Assembly (NCBI GenBank): GCA_028564705.1
Contig: JAPXFQ010002747.1
Coordinates: 1,798,001 to 1,862,000 of the forward strand
DNA from: Apricaphanius iberus
Lineage: Eukaryota; Chordata; Actinopteri; Cyprinodontiformes; Aphaniidae
Reading direction: 5' to 3'
DNA length: 64,000 nt
Below are positions 51,345 to 63,988 of this stretch, piece after piece. The notes below the pieces were generated by a model. That model made no database searches. It was not told where the DNA came from and saw only the letters and a program-made list of their open reading frames with translations. Numbering within the stretch: the first letter of the stretch is position 1; each line of letters starts with the position of its first letter. The translations under genes were made by a program, and so were the position numbers.

Positions 51345-51639
51345 TTAAGCACAAATAGGCTCCCAGGGCTGAATCAAGCATGTATCCCTTTTTATGGGGA
51401 GTCTAGCCAGTCTAGTCCAGAGCTAAATTAAGTAAAGATGGATGTCTTCGACATAGTCAACAACTTTAAAACACAACCTGTCAACAGATTTTTGCAATAA
51501 TGTTCAAGGAAATAGGCTTCAACCGGACTGCTGTTCTGCGCGGCAGTGAGTCCTTAAAGCTGTCAGGTTGGAAGGTGCTGTCTAGGGTCTTTGAACTGCC
51601 AGATGATATGTGCATCTTTTTGAAAGAAGAGGTCAGCAC

Positions 51640-52349
51640 TAGAGGGTGACAATTTTTCGGGATTCCCACGGGTCACGAGATTCCTGCAGGATTCCCGCGG
51701 GACGGGAGTCAATTTCACTGTTGGTAACGTGATTTGGATGGGACAGGAAATAATCAACGGGATCAGGCGGGAAACCAGAAATCACATAGCATTAACATTA
51801 TTTCAATTATAGAGACAAGGGGATATTTAGACTAGGCTAATGTGTGTGGTTATTAACTCAGCTGCAAAATACAATCTGACAGATCGCTATCTTTAGTTGA
51901 ATTCCATCGGGTCTACTACACTGCACACACCAAAATTGAAATTGCTACGTTGTTGCTACACCACCCGGATAAACTGGTAATCATATGATATCTGACTGAA
52001 AATGCATGTATCTTAATAGTTTGGTAGTCAGACGAATCCAGACGAGTCCATTCATGACGTGGTAAGGTGGCCAAACAACGAGAATGCAGGATATGGTTAA
52101 AGATGGTGGTTAAAGCTAAATAGATGATCTTTGATACTGTGCTAGGCTATGGTTTAAGGGTGGGGGGAGCGCCATAGGAGGTAGATTACTAATCTAAGGG
52201 ATTTGGGTCGGGACAGGAGTCTTTCTATCGGGATTCTTTCGGGACAAGATTTTTTGGCGGGGGCTGTCACGTGATCGGGACGTGACGGGAGTATTTTTTT
52301 GGGATCGGGATGGGACAGACGCGAAAATTGATTCCCGTGTCACCCTCTA
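51640..52349. mobile_element. hAT MITE with GTCAGCAC 8-bp duplication
   Basis: Both ends begin TAGAGGGTGACA on opposite strands. GTCAGCAC flanks them at 51632-51639 and 52350-52357. Subterminal CGGGATTCCC/GGGACGGGA motifs recur. The 710-base element carries no transposase. Confidence 0.88.
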
Positions 52350-52357
52350 GTCAGCAC

Positions 52358-53310
52358 TCATGCATACATATGTTACTATAACAAGTTCTTTATTAAACTT
52401 GTTTTCAGGGATTTTTTCAGAAACCTATAGTCAATGAATTTAAATTCCTCGATACAGGACACAAACAACACCTCCACCTGGCAGATGAAGTCACATCACT
52501 GCAGCCTTACACCAGTTACTGAAAGGTTATGACGATCGAAGGCCTAAGTTTTACAAAACAACCCTACAACATTAGTTATTTTTTTCCTGTTGTGGTTTCT
52601 TACATTTTTAAAGCACTTGTGCACAGATATTATTTAAAAATATAAAAATCTAAAGGCAAATAAAGTACTTTTGAATATCGATGCTCAGTAGAAAGAGAAG
52701 GTATAGTTAAATTTAGTTCAGTGCAAAGAAACATGGGGGAATTAATATTTTCTTATAAACCAAAGGGGGGCCCGCTAAATTATATAATCTACCTAGAAAG
52801 CAGAGGGGTAGCAGAATCACTCAACTGAGGTTTTCTGCCTAAAAGCGCCCGCTAACCTGCATTATCTTCAGGTTAGCTCAGCTCAATCAATTGCCCCTCA
52901 CCCTCAGAGCCCCCTCTCTGCTCTACTGTTTTGCCCATTTTTGTATTTTCCGGGCATGACAAGGCACATGACGTGGTCAAGATAGTGGTGATTGGAACCG
53001 CCGAGTTGGCTTCAGCTCAGCTCAGAAGCGGTGATGTCTCCGACGCTCCATCCATCTTTATATACAGTCCGTGGTGAGACCCCTCAGTTCCTACTACTCA
53101 TTACAACTAAGAGGATTCTTGTATGCAAGATTCCAAGCGACGTATTATTAGGAATGCAGTATACAGCACATTTCATGCTTAGTAGCTCCATGTTTTTATT
53201 CAAATCTTTTTTTCCAGTGCTATAATCTAAAACCAAAAATTCAGAAAAATTTCATCTTTACTTTGAAAACTATTATTCACTAAGGAAAAAAAAATTCAAA
53301 ATTAGAAATA
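52358..53310. other. Intronic stretch with repeat-like text, no gene
   Basis: The text around 53040-53080 (CCATCTTTATATACAGTCCG) is a common phrase of fish DNA elements. The 77-codon frame at 52992-53225 is not supported. Confidence 0.4.
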
Positions 53311-53440
53311 CAGTGGACCCTGGTCTATTTTTGATTCAGAATTTGTGGAAAATGAACTCTTCATGAATGGCTGGCATTTTCAAAGCAGCCAATCCAGGAG
53401 CACTGTTTAATTTCAGTTGGCAGTACATGGCTATACCAGA
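53311..53440 (+). mobile_element. Pogo/Tigger-like MITE left end
   Basis: TA then CAGTGGACCCTGGTCTATTT starts at 53311. The core 'CAGCCAATCCAGGAGCA' is shared with the fuller copy at 58027. The right end was not found. Confidence 0.55.
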
Positions 53441-54813
53441 GCCCATCTACGGAGAGATGTGACACTCCCTATTAAGTCCTATTGTAACGAATTAGGTTGC
53501 AGTTCCACTAGGGGCGATCGCCATGAGTGCAACATGAATGAGTCTATGGAGCTAGACAGCTAAATTTGTCTCTTTCACCCGATTGCCGTTGAGAAATCTC
53601 AGATTTGATTGTATGTTTTGCAAGTTCAACATGGGTTATACGTTGAAAGTTGGGTGAACAAGTACTTATGTCCTTTCATTTTCTTACAGGTTGAGTTGTT
53701 GCCCATAACACGCTAACATTGTGCTACTGAACGCTGATTGGTCAGTGAAGGACTGATTATGACCCGAGGTACCGCTTGACGGCATTGTGGCATCCAAAGC
53801 GGTATCAGATTGTTAAAGGAGCAGGGGGCAGGATTGAAGAAATTAAACTCGCGACTGCCGCGGCCGGCGCTGCGAGTAACTGCAGCCACCGCGAGAGCGT
53901 GCACAAAAAGTAAATAAATCAGTGACATAGCATACATTCAAGCCACCGCACATTGTGCACATCGCCAGCTGTACAACAACAAGCAACATGTCTAGCAACA
54001 AAGTAAGTAATAGTGTTTAATCGACCGCATCTGAAGTCTGGGTTCTTCCTCTTCCTTCTTCCTGTTAAATCGAGAATGCACAAGAATTGTAGATTGACGT
54101 TACATCCGCGTGTAAATGCAAAAAATCTGAATCGCAGACCATTCTGCAGCACACAGACTGTTCAAGATAATAGGGTTACACATGGTTGGGTTGATTTTAC
54201 TTAGTTTTAAACGCTACATTACCCAATACAATTACAAAACTGAACATGAATATAATTTATTTCAGAAATCCACCCGCCTTTAAGGTGGACTTTTTTTGTT
54301 TTCAACGCAACAACTTTTTTTTTTGGTTGCTTGCACTTTTATCTGCCTATGGTTATGTATGTACTGTTAAACGCAAAAATAAGGATTGCCGTGAAGCAGT
54401 ATCTGTGGTCGTATGATGTGTATGATGTCATTGACATTTTAAAATAGATTTAAAGCAAATAAGTGACACCAAAAAAATCTAACACCAAGCATCGTGTAAT
54501 TTCTTTGCATCTACTTTTAAAAGAAATATTGAAATTACTAGACAAAAAAAATTATATCCTGAGAAAATTGGATTTTGATGGGTATTGCTCCATCGACCTC
54601 CATTCGTTCTGTACTAATCCTGAGAGCGCCCTCATATGGAACCAGATTGGAACTACAACCAGTTCAGAAACCGGAAGTTCAGTGAGAGTGGCACTGCTCC
54701 CCTCATTAGACATTCTCTTGCTATACGCTCAAGGAGATTGTAAAGATTGTAGATGATACCATCTGCAGTAGTGCAAAGACGGTTTCCATTGTACGTATCA
54801 TAGCATATTAAAT
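53441..54813. other. CpG-richer intronic segment, no firm gene
   Basis: The part 53845-53910 is dense in CG dinucleotides. An ATG near 53988 (MSSNK) is followed by a donor-like GTAAGT at 54002. No conserved coding text continues it. Confidence 0.35.
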
Positions 54814-54850
54814 TACCATAATTTCCGGACTATAAGCAGCATATAGAGGA
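54814..54850 (+). repeat. Fragment of 'TTTCCGGACTATAAG' dispersed repeat
   Basis: The phrase ACCATAATTTCCGGACTATA is the recognisable start of a well-known vertebrate DNA repeat. Only the first part is preserved. Confidence 0.5.
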
Positions 54851-56739
54851 CCTCCTCGATCTATGGATTGCATAAATGATGTCCTCCACCGAGGGATACT
54901 GTGCCTTTAAGAGGCAGTCTGAAGACCGGAAAAGCATGGCATTTTGTGTGAACAATGAAAGCAAACGTGGAACAGACTTTATGAGAGTGAGAGTTTGCTA
55001 AAACCTAGTATTCATTAAAAAAAAACCCTCATTATAGATACATTATCTTGAGTTTGATGCCAGACACACCTGGAGCTTTTGTTGCTCCATCTTTGTCTCA
55101 TCTTATCAAAGCACACAATTAGACTTAAGTTCTGGTACCGTTAGGCAAACTCCACCTTTGTGTTGTGAACCCAAAAGACTCTTTAATGGTATGTATCCAA
55201 AACAGCCAGCTGTTTTTTTTTCTTTATTAGTTATATCAATATTTTTGTGCACAAATTAATAGTGGAATCTTTACTTTTTTTCATTGTGGGATTATGTGAT
55301 TGCACATAAAAGCTTTTTACAGATCTTTTCCTAGTTTAATAGTGGAAGGGGCTGTTACACTCATAACTTTAAAAGTAAGTTTTGTTACTTCGTAACAATT
55401 TCTAGAGGCCATTTTCAAGAATGACATGTTTAGTTGTTGGCAGCACATTAGGCGCCTCAGAGCCCTTGTCACTTTGTCACCTCCACAGGGCGCCATTATT
55501 TGACAGCTCCCCTCGCTCCTGTTGTTGAAGTTCTTCAGGGGTTGTTCAATAATCTCAACATTATTGCTTTGCGGGCAGAAAACCAGGCAGCCTTTCTTGG
55601 CACACTAACGTAATTGAACCGCAAATTGATTTTATGACAAAAGGCCTTGCTTGCATCAACTCCAGGATAGGTAACATAAAGAATGCAGAGATGGTGACCG
55701 TTCATCTAAAACAAAAAAGCAGATGTAATTGCTGTTTAGTGTGAGAAGGTTACAACTTAATGAGTGCAAAACATAGCATTATTGAGCTATCTTTTACAGT
55801 CTTGGATTCTCTGAAAAGACTGATATTTTTATTTATAACCTTAACGTTGAAGATAAAGACTATGGGGTCTGCAGATAACAGACACAAATTGATTTCAAAC
55901 AATTTGACATGCACATTTGATCGATTTAAAGTATTATTAGAATAATTTCACAAGCTAATCACATACATAAAAGTATTGATCAGACAGAGGAGACTAGCAA
56001 AGATGACACATTTTAATATAGACATTGAAAGGATATTTTAAGATATAATAAAGTTTGGAAAAGGAACCAGCAGTTAGATTTACCCAGTCAACCCTTCTTG
56101 ATAAAGATATTGTCATAAAAAAAAAGATTTTACAGTTTACTGTGTTGGCACTAGTCATAACATGTGCTTCTGACAGATAATAAAGGTCATGCAGATATGA
56201 TGGAGATCCTGGCATCATTTTTAATTATTCATGGGTCTTTAGTAGAAATCCAAATGTCAAAGGTACACAGATCAATATTAGTAGGTCACCAATTCCCTTT
56301 CAGGTATATTTTTAGCTTTTTTATTCACAACATCAGGAAATTGCTGCAGTACTTTTTTGCAAACATACAATAAGACAAAAAAACGTCTAAGTATGCAATG
56401 AATAAAAATTGAATTTGGATAAAAAGATTGATATATACGAGTACGTTTGTGTGTTTATTTGAGTGTCTGTGTGTGTGTATGCGTCAAATAAAATATTAAT
56501 GTTAGGTTTGGAAACTCATGCAACTGGATCATTGCACTTTTTTATTTTATTAATTTCATTTTAACAGACAAATGCATGGACTAGTTTAAAAATTTATTCA
56601 CTATAGAGACATTTTTCTGACATCACAGAGACCTGGGATGTTATAAGTGACTAAGAGAAATGTATTAAATACTTATTCAATTAATCAATAAAATATATAG
56701 TTAAGTACAAATAATAATAATTAAAGTTGAAAAAAGGTT

Positions 56740-57110
56740 TTATATATTTAAGTTAAACTTCTCACGGCTAACACCTGTTGCAGGAAAGAGGTGACATGGC
56801 TGGTCGAGTTCAGGGGGTTTAATAACAAAAGGTGTCCCCTTACGTGGCAAAAATTTAGACAATAAAAGTATGCTGTACAGAATTGTCAGGGCTGGACCAG
56901 TAGACACTTCAAGGAAAACACTGAACGCAACCACACAGAGAGCCGGAACCATCTCCTTAAATAGGAAGACAAATTATCTAACTTCAGGCATTTTCAGCTG
57001 CTCCACCGAGACCCACCAGGGGGTTGGGGTCCAGGAGAACCCACAGCCAACCTGCATAGAGAACAGAACACATTAGACATACAGACAAAAGGAAAACCAT
57101 AACAAAACTG
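56740..57110. repeat. Possible retroelement terminal fragment
   Basis: The text CTGAACGCAACCACACAGAG and CTCCACCGAGACCCACCAGG reads like a recurring fish repeat of unresolved class. Confidence 0.35.
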
Positions 57111-58026
57111 TGGCACTTTAAATCCTCCTTTAATACAGGCAAAAATTATCCCAAAATAATCTATGTGCACCTGCCTTAATGTTTGTAATAAGATCTTAAA
57201 GGAAGAACCAATATTATCTATTTCCTTTTGTGATTTCTGGATTCATCTTAACATCTGATTATATGTTAAATTAACATCCCGGTGCTGTGTAGTATGTTTT
57301 CAGTCAAGGGCTGCATCTAACTGCAATGATACCTGCTAATTAGTTGATTCAAGCTAGTTGGACTTTCATCACTAAACACCAAATAAAACCCTCAGACATG
57401 ATGACAAGCTAAGTTGCTGATAAGTGACTGAATTGTAGCTCAACAACTTAAGATGTTTATGATTTAATTTATTCTTTGCTTTTGCGGCATTGAACTACTG
57501 AGGTGGGAAAAGGGAAACTAGGACATCCCTCATATTTGTTTAGGGTTATACGAGTAAACGGGGCTGAATACAAATATACACCATGTTTAATATATTTTTT
57601 AAACAGCACATCATTTTTCTTTCACTCAACAATATGTGAAACTTGCTCTATCATATAAATTAAGGTTCATGGTTGTAACGTGAGAAATCCTAAAATGGAT
57701 TTAGAAGTAGTTTTGCAATTACCTCAGATTGAACAAATACATTTTGGTCACTGAGGAGCTCCTCTAAGAAACCTCCAAGGCTTCCACACAGAGTTGTATC
57801 TACAAAGGAGTAAGAACACAGGCGTCTATTTACCAACTAATGAAAACAAAATGTCAGAGATTTATTCGTAACAATACATAATTTCCTTCCACTTCACAGT
57901 GATCTATCACATACAATCCTCACAAAACACGTTTATTTGTTTTTGTTTGGAGAATGTAAAGTGTTACATTTACAACACTATATCTTAGTCTATAGTCTTT
58001 ATTAAGTGTTGATCAACATAACAGCC

Positions 58027-58440
58027 CTGTTGACCCCTGCTTATTTGTGGTTCAGTATTCAGTATTTTTCTGCGGGAACATAACTCCAAATTATTTTCAG
58101 ATTTTTGCTCAGAGCATGTATTCAAAACAAAATGCAAATTGTGAAGCTAAAATACCTAGACACATTGCTACTTGTCGCTCTACTGGCTGGCGTTTCTATA
58201 ACAGCCAATCCAGGAGCAGTATTAATTGTATTGATGCTGATTGGCTTTACCCACAAGAGCGGATGTAAGGATGACTGCAGATGACTGCAGATGTTAGCTT
58301 CTGGTCTAGTTCTGGTATGCAACTGCAATTTCAACAGTGCAATTATAAGCCTTTTTATATAATGTCTGAAGTATTCATAGGTTTCAGATATTCACAGCTG
58401 GTTGTGGTCCCTAATCCCTGTGAATACTGGGGGTCCATTG
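58027..58440. mobile_element. Pogo/Tigger-like MITE
   Basis: The right end on the other strand reads CAATGGACCCCCAGTATTCA and the left reads CTGTTGACCCCTGCTTATTT. Both resemble the CAGTGGACC pogo terminus. TA follows the right end (58441-58442). No transposase. Confidence 0.6.
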
Positions 58441-60665
58441 TATTTTACTTTTACCCTTTATGTCTCCTCAAAATGTAGTCTAAGCTAAGATGTTAAAGGT
58501 CATTAGCATATTTGATAAGCCCTAGCAATTCTTCAACCACATTTGGAAAGTACTAGATGTTTTCATTCAGACATCTTTTTGTCTTTCAGTTCTCAGCAAA
58601 TGTTAATTAACTTTGGAAAGAAAGCAATATCATTTTTTCTGTCTTTCTGAAATTTACTCAGTTATGGGTTAGATGTGCCAATGCGGAACAGTAGCCAGAA
58701 CCGTAGACCGAACTTGTTATTATCTAACTATCGTGAATGCCATCCTTTATCACATTAAAGCTGTTACCTGAATCCCTCTGCCCCCTATGTTTTGCATAAA
58801 GTCGTGATCCTTGTCAAAGCAAAATGTCTCACAGTCTATTCAGTGCTGTACTTTTTGTGTTTAAGCCTCTTAAAATACATTACCCAAATATTCCTTAAAA
58901 AAGATTCATGCAGAGCAGATGTTACTGACATCCTGCCTATGATTCTACACGGAAAATCAAAGTGTCACTTTATGCTTTTAGAGCGCTTGACACATTTGCT
59001 GTACTCCCACATTGTTAGTGAACCTTCCCACCCTTCAAACAGAATCCCTCACTTACAGAGCAGAGAAATCCGGATTGGAGCTGTATGTGTGGCGTTAAGA
59101 CTGCAGCCCTCAGACAGGAGGCTTATGGATTTGCCAATCATCTGAGTTCTTCCCAAGCTCATTCAGTGTGATTAGGAATCTTCGAGACCTTAATAGTGTT
59201 GATGAGGCTAAGAGCCCACATAGAGGAGATATCAGGACACTCATTCCACTTAATACCATTAGCTCAGTAGGGACTCCCATATTACTTTGGTTAGGTTAAA
59301 TAAGTTAAATTTAATATTTAGGCATGTAGGCAGGTTTATATGTATATGTAAGATACTGGAAGGTTAAAATACCAAATATGCATTGTCTTAAACACACATC
59401 ACCCTTGATTACCTGGATAATTAGGGTTGTATGTCCCTGGTGTTGGACTCCTCGTAACCTGTCATCAAATCATGGGACTTCCTCTTGTTTTTGTTTTGTT
59501 TCTTCCTGCTCACCTGGACATCCTCAACCTGCCATGGCCTGAGGTTACTTGTTTGTGCGCCAAGTGGCGCACCTTTGAGGGAGGGGTACTTTTACATTGT
59601 GTCTTCCTCCATTGTTGCTTCCTGTGTTTCTCTGTTGATTTTTTCCAGCTGTTCCTTGTCTTCTTCATTAGTCTTATAGTCATTTTAAGCATCATTGTAT
59701 AATCCAGTCCTTGCCAGGTTCTCGTCAGGTTCTCATCTCTTATCTCTTAATGGTTTGTACCTAAAAAATAAAATGGAAAGAAACCTTTAGAAACAATTCT
59801 CTGCATCTGGATCCATCCTGCAAATCCTGTTATTTTTACCTTCTTGAAAATATTTTTTTTTGCAGTGTGACCACTTTGTGCAAATGCACAGAGATTTTTA
59901 TCTTTATACATGGAGTACAAGTAACTAAATCAATAGAAAAAAAATCCCATTAGGGCATCATCTCAGACATTGAAACTGCACTAAATGCATTTTGCTAACC
60001 GGGAGCTGACAGTGAGCCGAAATGTTATGGAGGCTTTGGAGTGCATCTGTAGCTGTAAAGAAGGCACAACACCTACCAGATCGCTGCACTTTATTGATGC
60101 AAAAAGAGTAATCCCATTGAAGGAAACAGAAAAGCCCGTTATTCAAAGAGTTTTACAATATTCTGATCAATTCAATAAATGTTCCATGATTTGAAAACAA
60201 TGGCTGAAGTAGCGCTTCAGCCTCTATTACTCAGAGGCGTTTCACAACAGGTGAAATATTCATAAAACAGGGAGTTGATTATTATGCATGATGTGTAATG
60301 GCACAGTGTGGATTCTGTTTTTTTGGATTGAATATAAACTAACATGAATGATAATGAATTACTGATTATGTCATCATTTAAAAAATGGATGGGGGAAAAA
60401 ATGATTGTGACCAGATTGTTTTCAAAAAGACCCAACAACAAAATATTTTAGCATGACCTGTAAGTGGTAGAATTATTTCAGGGTAATGTAGGCTATATCC
60501 TGAAAGTTGAGACAGGCAGCTAATTTATTTTTTCTGAAAAACCTGCTCTCAAAATCGAGTCTTCAAAAGGAATCTTTAAATAAGTTGTTCATCCACTCAC
60601 TGTGAAGTACAACTTCAAGGCTGAAGGTAAAACAGTTTTATTTTCTTCTGTTTGTGTTCTGACAG

Positions 60666-60786
60666 GAAAGTGTTGACCTTGGGGAGATCATGTTCTCACT
60701 GTGCTACCTGCCCACTGCTGGCAGGCTCACTCTTACCGTCATCAAGTGCAGGAACCTCAAGGCCATGGACATCACTGGGTACTCTG
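60666..60786 (+). CDS. syt6: Synaptotagmin-6, first C2B exon
   Basis: The acceptor is TGACAG at 60660-60665 and the donor GTGAGT starts at 60787. The exon begins in phase 0 directly after the ATS of the C2A exon, reading [20 protein letters not shown], the C2A-C2B junction and first C2B strands. It continues [20 protein letters not shown] and stops one base into the next Asp codon (phase 1). The Asp in AMDITG is the first calcium ligand of C2B loop 1. It is separated from C2A by a 12.9-kb intron, the largest gap inside the recognised gene. An open reading frame that runs on past the donor is intron read-through, not coding. Confidence 0.95.
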
Positions 60787-61713
60787 GTGAGTCGTTTTTT
60801 TCTTTTTATGATTCTCTTACGGTGACAGCGAGTCAAAACGAACAATCCTCCCCTGAAAACCCATTTGTAGGCATGTCAGAGAGAATGAAGGAGCTATTGA
60901 AGATGGTCTGCACAGGTGAATCTTGATTATTTCAGCAGTTAATAATACCCTGCACCTGCAAGATTAGAACTTTGTCAGCGAATAGTTGCAGGCGGTCTGT
61001 TATTTTAACAGAGTACCATCCCACTTCTCTATTAAACCTTCCCCTACGATTGGGACATCACTTGTAAAATGTGACATTCATTAGGCTTTAAATGCCAAAG
61101 TTCAGGTGTTATTCAGGATGAATGTGGTATCTTTTTCCTCGCACATTTAATGACATTTCACAGCTTTGATGTGACTCACAATTTTAATTCCCTCCGTTGT
61201 CAGAGCTGCCATTATTTCAGTCTGTTCATTGTAAACCCAAATGTATTGTGTTGTGCCTTCTAGCATATCCAACTTTTTATAGATCCACAGAGGCTTACAA
61301 ATGACAAAAGCTTGGCTTGGTGGATGGTATGCAGTGATTTATTGCTCAAAATGAAGAGGGAAATCAGCATTCAGGAAGCTTTCTCAGTGATGCTATTTGG
61401 AAGCTATCTTTGGCTTTCACATCCATTTTGTTTACGCACAGCAATGAGTCACTTTTATGCATGTTACTGATGCCAGGTCCTCCAGCATTGCCTGCCTGCT
61501 TAAGTAGACACACTTATGCAGTATTTTATCAAATCCAGAAGGAATGCCTCCATGGTTGATGGGAAACATTTATGCTTTGTCTTTTTCAACAATGCCCTCA
61601 TTCAGATTGGTACTTCTCTGCTGGAGTGAAAATGAGATAAATAAGTAGGAGTATGTACAAACATGGTAAATTTCTATTTTTTTTCTCCCTTCTTCTTTTC
61701 TTCTCTTTATTAG
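60787..61713 (+). other. syt6: syt6 intron within C2B (0.9 kb)
   Basis: GTGAGT donor and TTAG acceptor. No repeat or extra exon recognised. Confidence 0.85.
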
Positions 61714-61885
61714 ATCCCTATGTCAAAGTATCACTTATTTGTGATGGCAGACGTTTGAAAAAGAAGAAGACAAGCATTAAAAAGAACACCTTGAACCCCA
61801 CCTACAATGAAGCCATCATCTTTGACATCCCTCCAGACAGTATGGACCACGTCAGCCTACACATCTCAGTGATGGATTATGATTT
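61714..61885 (+). CDS. syt6: Synaptotagmin-6, middle C2B exon
   Basis: The acceptor is a long pyrimidine tract ending TTAG at 61713; the donor GTACGT starts at 61886. The first two bases complete the Asp of SDPYVK. The exon encodes the C2B core: [20 protein letters not shown], the polylysine strand used in the family for acidic-lipid and SNARE contacts, then [16 protein letters not shown] and the loop 3 start VMDYD. It leaves in phase 2 with TT; joined to the next exon's G this makes Leu, so the loop reads DYDLVGHNE where other SYT3/6/9/10 members usually have Arg or Cys before VG or IG. The loop 1 and loop 3 aspartates are kept. Confidence 0.95.
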
Positions 61886-63837
61886 GTACGTTTATAAAAA
61901 ATAATATTTAATTGAGAGAACTGACCATTGCCTCTGACAAAAAAAAATACTCATATTGGAAAAAGGTTTTCATTTGTGCTTTTGTGTTATTTCTTTACTT
62001 CAGTCTGGTCATTTGGAGCTCGTTTCTTGGTGTTAGTTTCTGCTTTATTATCACTACCTGCGGAGTGTTTTACCTGTCCTTCAACTGTTTGTTTTCATCC
62101 TGTCACTCTACTTCCTGTACCCAGCAGCATCTAATTTCCCATCTCCCTGCCAACTGTCTCCCCTACTTGCATCCATTTGTCTTTGATTATCTCCCCTGGT
62201 TTCTGTGCCATTTTCCACTCCTCCCCAGTGTACTTAAGCTCTCTGATCATTCCTCTTCTCTGCTGGATTCTCAGTCTATTTTTCCAACCTAACCCTTGTG
62301 TGCCCTTTGTACACTTACCTGAGTTTAATTGTAGGTTGCTAAATGCTGTAGGTTGAAATTAAATTTCTCAAAGATCGTGACATGATTAGCCACATTTTCT
62401 TGTTCAATTTCACTAGCCACGCAAAGGCTTGATTACATTATTAACTATAGAATCAATATATCACCTAGTCACATGTCTTAAAAGGTGTAATATGTCAACA
62501 TATATCTAAAGGAAATACATCATGCTATCATCCAAAGAAATTCAGGAATAGAGAAGAAACTGAGTTGTTAACATCCAGCAGCCTTGAAAGGTTTGTGTTG
62601 GGACTCCACAGTGAGAGACAATTTTCACCAGATAACTTTTCAAGATCAGTCAGCTTACCAAAATTGCTCAAAGAGTGTATTGTTGACTCATCAAGAATGT
62701 CATAAAGGAATATTAACAACAGCTAAACCCCTGGTTTATATTCATTATTCCAACTTTTTTTTAAAGATACAGTGGAACAGTTGTGTCCATGGGAGACTTC
62801 CTAGGTGACACAACTGATTTTCCTAAAAGGACGCAAAAACGTTCCATCCTACAATGAACAAGGGGCCAAATTTCTATCAGAGGGTCATTGCCAGTTATCA
62901 CAATTCCTAATAGCAGTTGTTGCTGCCAAAGTGCACAACTACCTGTAGCCTAATAAGGTTTTGGGGGAAATTATTTTTTCACATAGTGCCAGGTTGGTTT
63001 GGATTTCTTTTTCCTTTAATATCTGCCTTATGCATTGAATCAGGTTATGTTTATACTATATAAAAATGAGTTTGATAAGTTAAAGCATTTGATTGAGACA
63101 ACACAATTAAAAGAAAAATACATCTTTTAGAGGCAAAAGTGTTTCACTGAACTGCATGTCATGAAATACGAAGCACCAAGCTGATGTAAATTCATTACAA
63201 TAGACTAGACAAATTTGAGCTATGCACTCTTGTGTATATGTAATTATAAGACTCTGTTGGGTAGGTAATTACAGTGTGGTGCAAACGCTAGAATGATATC
63301 ATTTTTGTATAAATATAAGAGCAAAAGCAAAAATATAAGTGCAATATGGTGCTTTGTGTTTATAGAATGTGACTCTGTCCAAGCAATGTGAAAGGAATGG
63401 TTGCAGTGCAGACAGCTGACAGAATGAGAACATGCATGTTAAAGGTCAGATTGGGGGTATTTTTCTCTTCCTGTTCCTTTTGTTGTTCAAAGGAGAGGAT
63501 ACCTGCAGAGTTACATTCCTAGCCCTTTGTGTTATTTACAGCCTGCTATCATAAAGTAACCTAATCAGGTTCTCTTAATAATTTAAGGAGTTTCAGATAA
63601 AAAGAAAATTGACATTTATCCAGTTTACTAAATTGTTAACAAAGATTGGCTGTAATACCTTCGTTTAAATGCCACGGAGACAACCAGCTGCATCAGTGAA
63701 AGGGGATGGGCAATCAAAATTGTGTCTCCTTCGATTAGAAAATGGTTCTCATGCAATTATGAAAAATGGCATGTATGAGTCGTTGCATGGAGTTAAATCA
63801 GATTTATTCATAATATTACGTGCTTGTGCCTCCACAG
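61886..63837 (+). other. syt6: syt6 intron before the last visible exon (2.0 kb)
   Basis: GTACGT donor and CACAG acceptor. The segment 62060-62330 is pyrimidine-rich, with open frames that look like composition effects. The frame at 63669-63866 overlaps the acceptor and is not coding. Confidence 0.8.
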
Positions 63838-63988
63838 GGTGGGTCATAATGAGATCATCGGTGTGATGAGGGTTGGAAGCCATGCTGAGGGGCTTGGCAG
63901 GGACCACTGGAATGAAATGCTGGCTTATCCACGGAAGCCTATTGCACACTGGCATCCCCTCCTGGAGTCCAAGAAATCTGAGAAGGAG
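63838..63988 (+). CDS. syt6: Synaptotagmin-6, C2B end exon (gene continues past window)
   Basis: The acceptor is CTCCACAG at 63830-63837 and the donor GTGAGT starts at 63989. The first base completes a Leu codon and 50 codons follow: [39 protein letters not shown] and [11 protein letters not shown]. This is the last C2B strand and C-terminal helix, including the WHxL motif (WHPL) needed in the family for vesicle docking. The KKS-x-KE end matches the SYT6 tail, which carries only a handful more residues, so one short final exon should lie just downstream of 64000. The usual CRVG reads MRVG here. Confidence 0.94.

Larger units (their letters stand above)
47767..60665 (+). other. syt6: syt6 intron between C2A and C2B exons (12.9 kb)
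   Basis: GTAAGA donor and TGACAG acceptor. The intron carries SINEs, a filled-site host repeat, hAT pieces and pogo-like copies, listed separately. The stretches 54850-56740, 57110-58020 and 58450-60660 hold nothing I can name; open frames there are short and unsupported. Confidence 0.85.

Noticed and set aside
60690..60926. Frame continuing past the C2B first exon
   Set aside because: Coding similarity stops exactly at the GTGAGT donor; the rest is intron read-through.
61912..62292. 126-codon hydrophobic frame in the syt6 intron
   Set aside because: It lies in a pyrimidine-rich intron after the donor and has no homologous context; the Leu/Ser/Phe richness is a composition effect.
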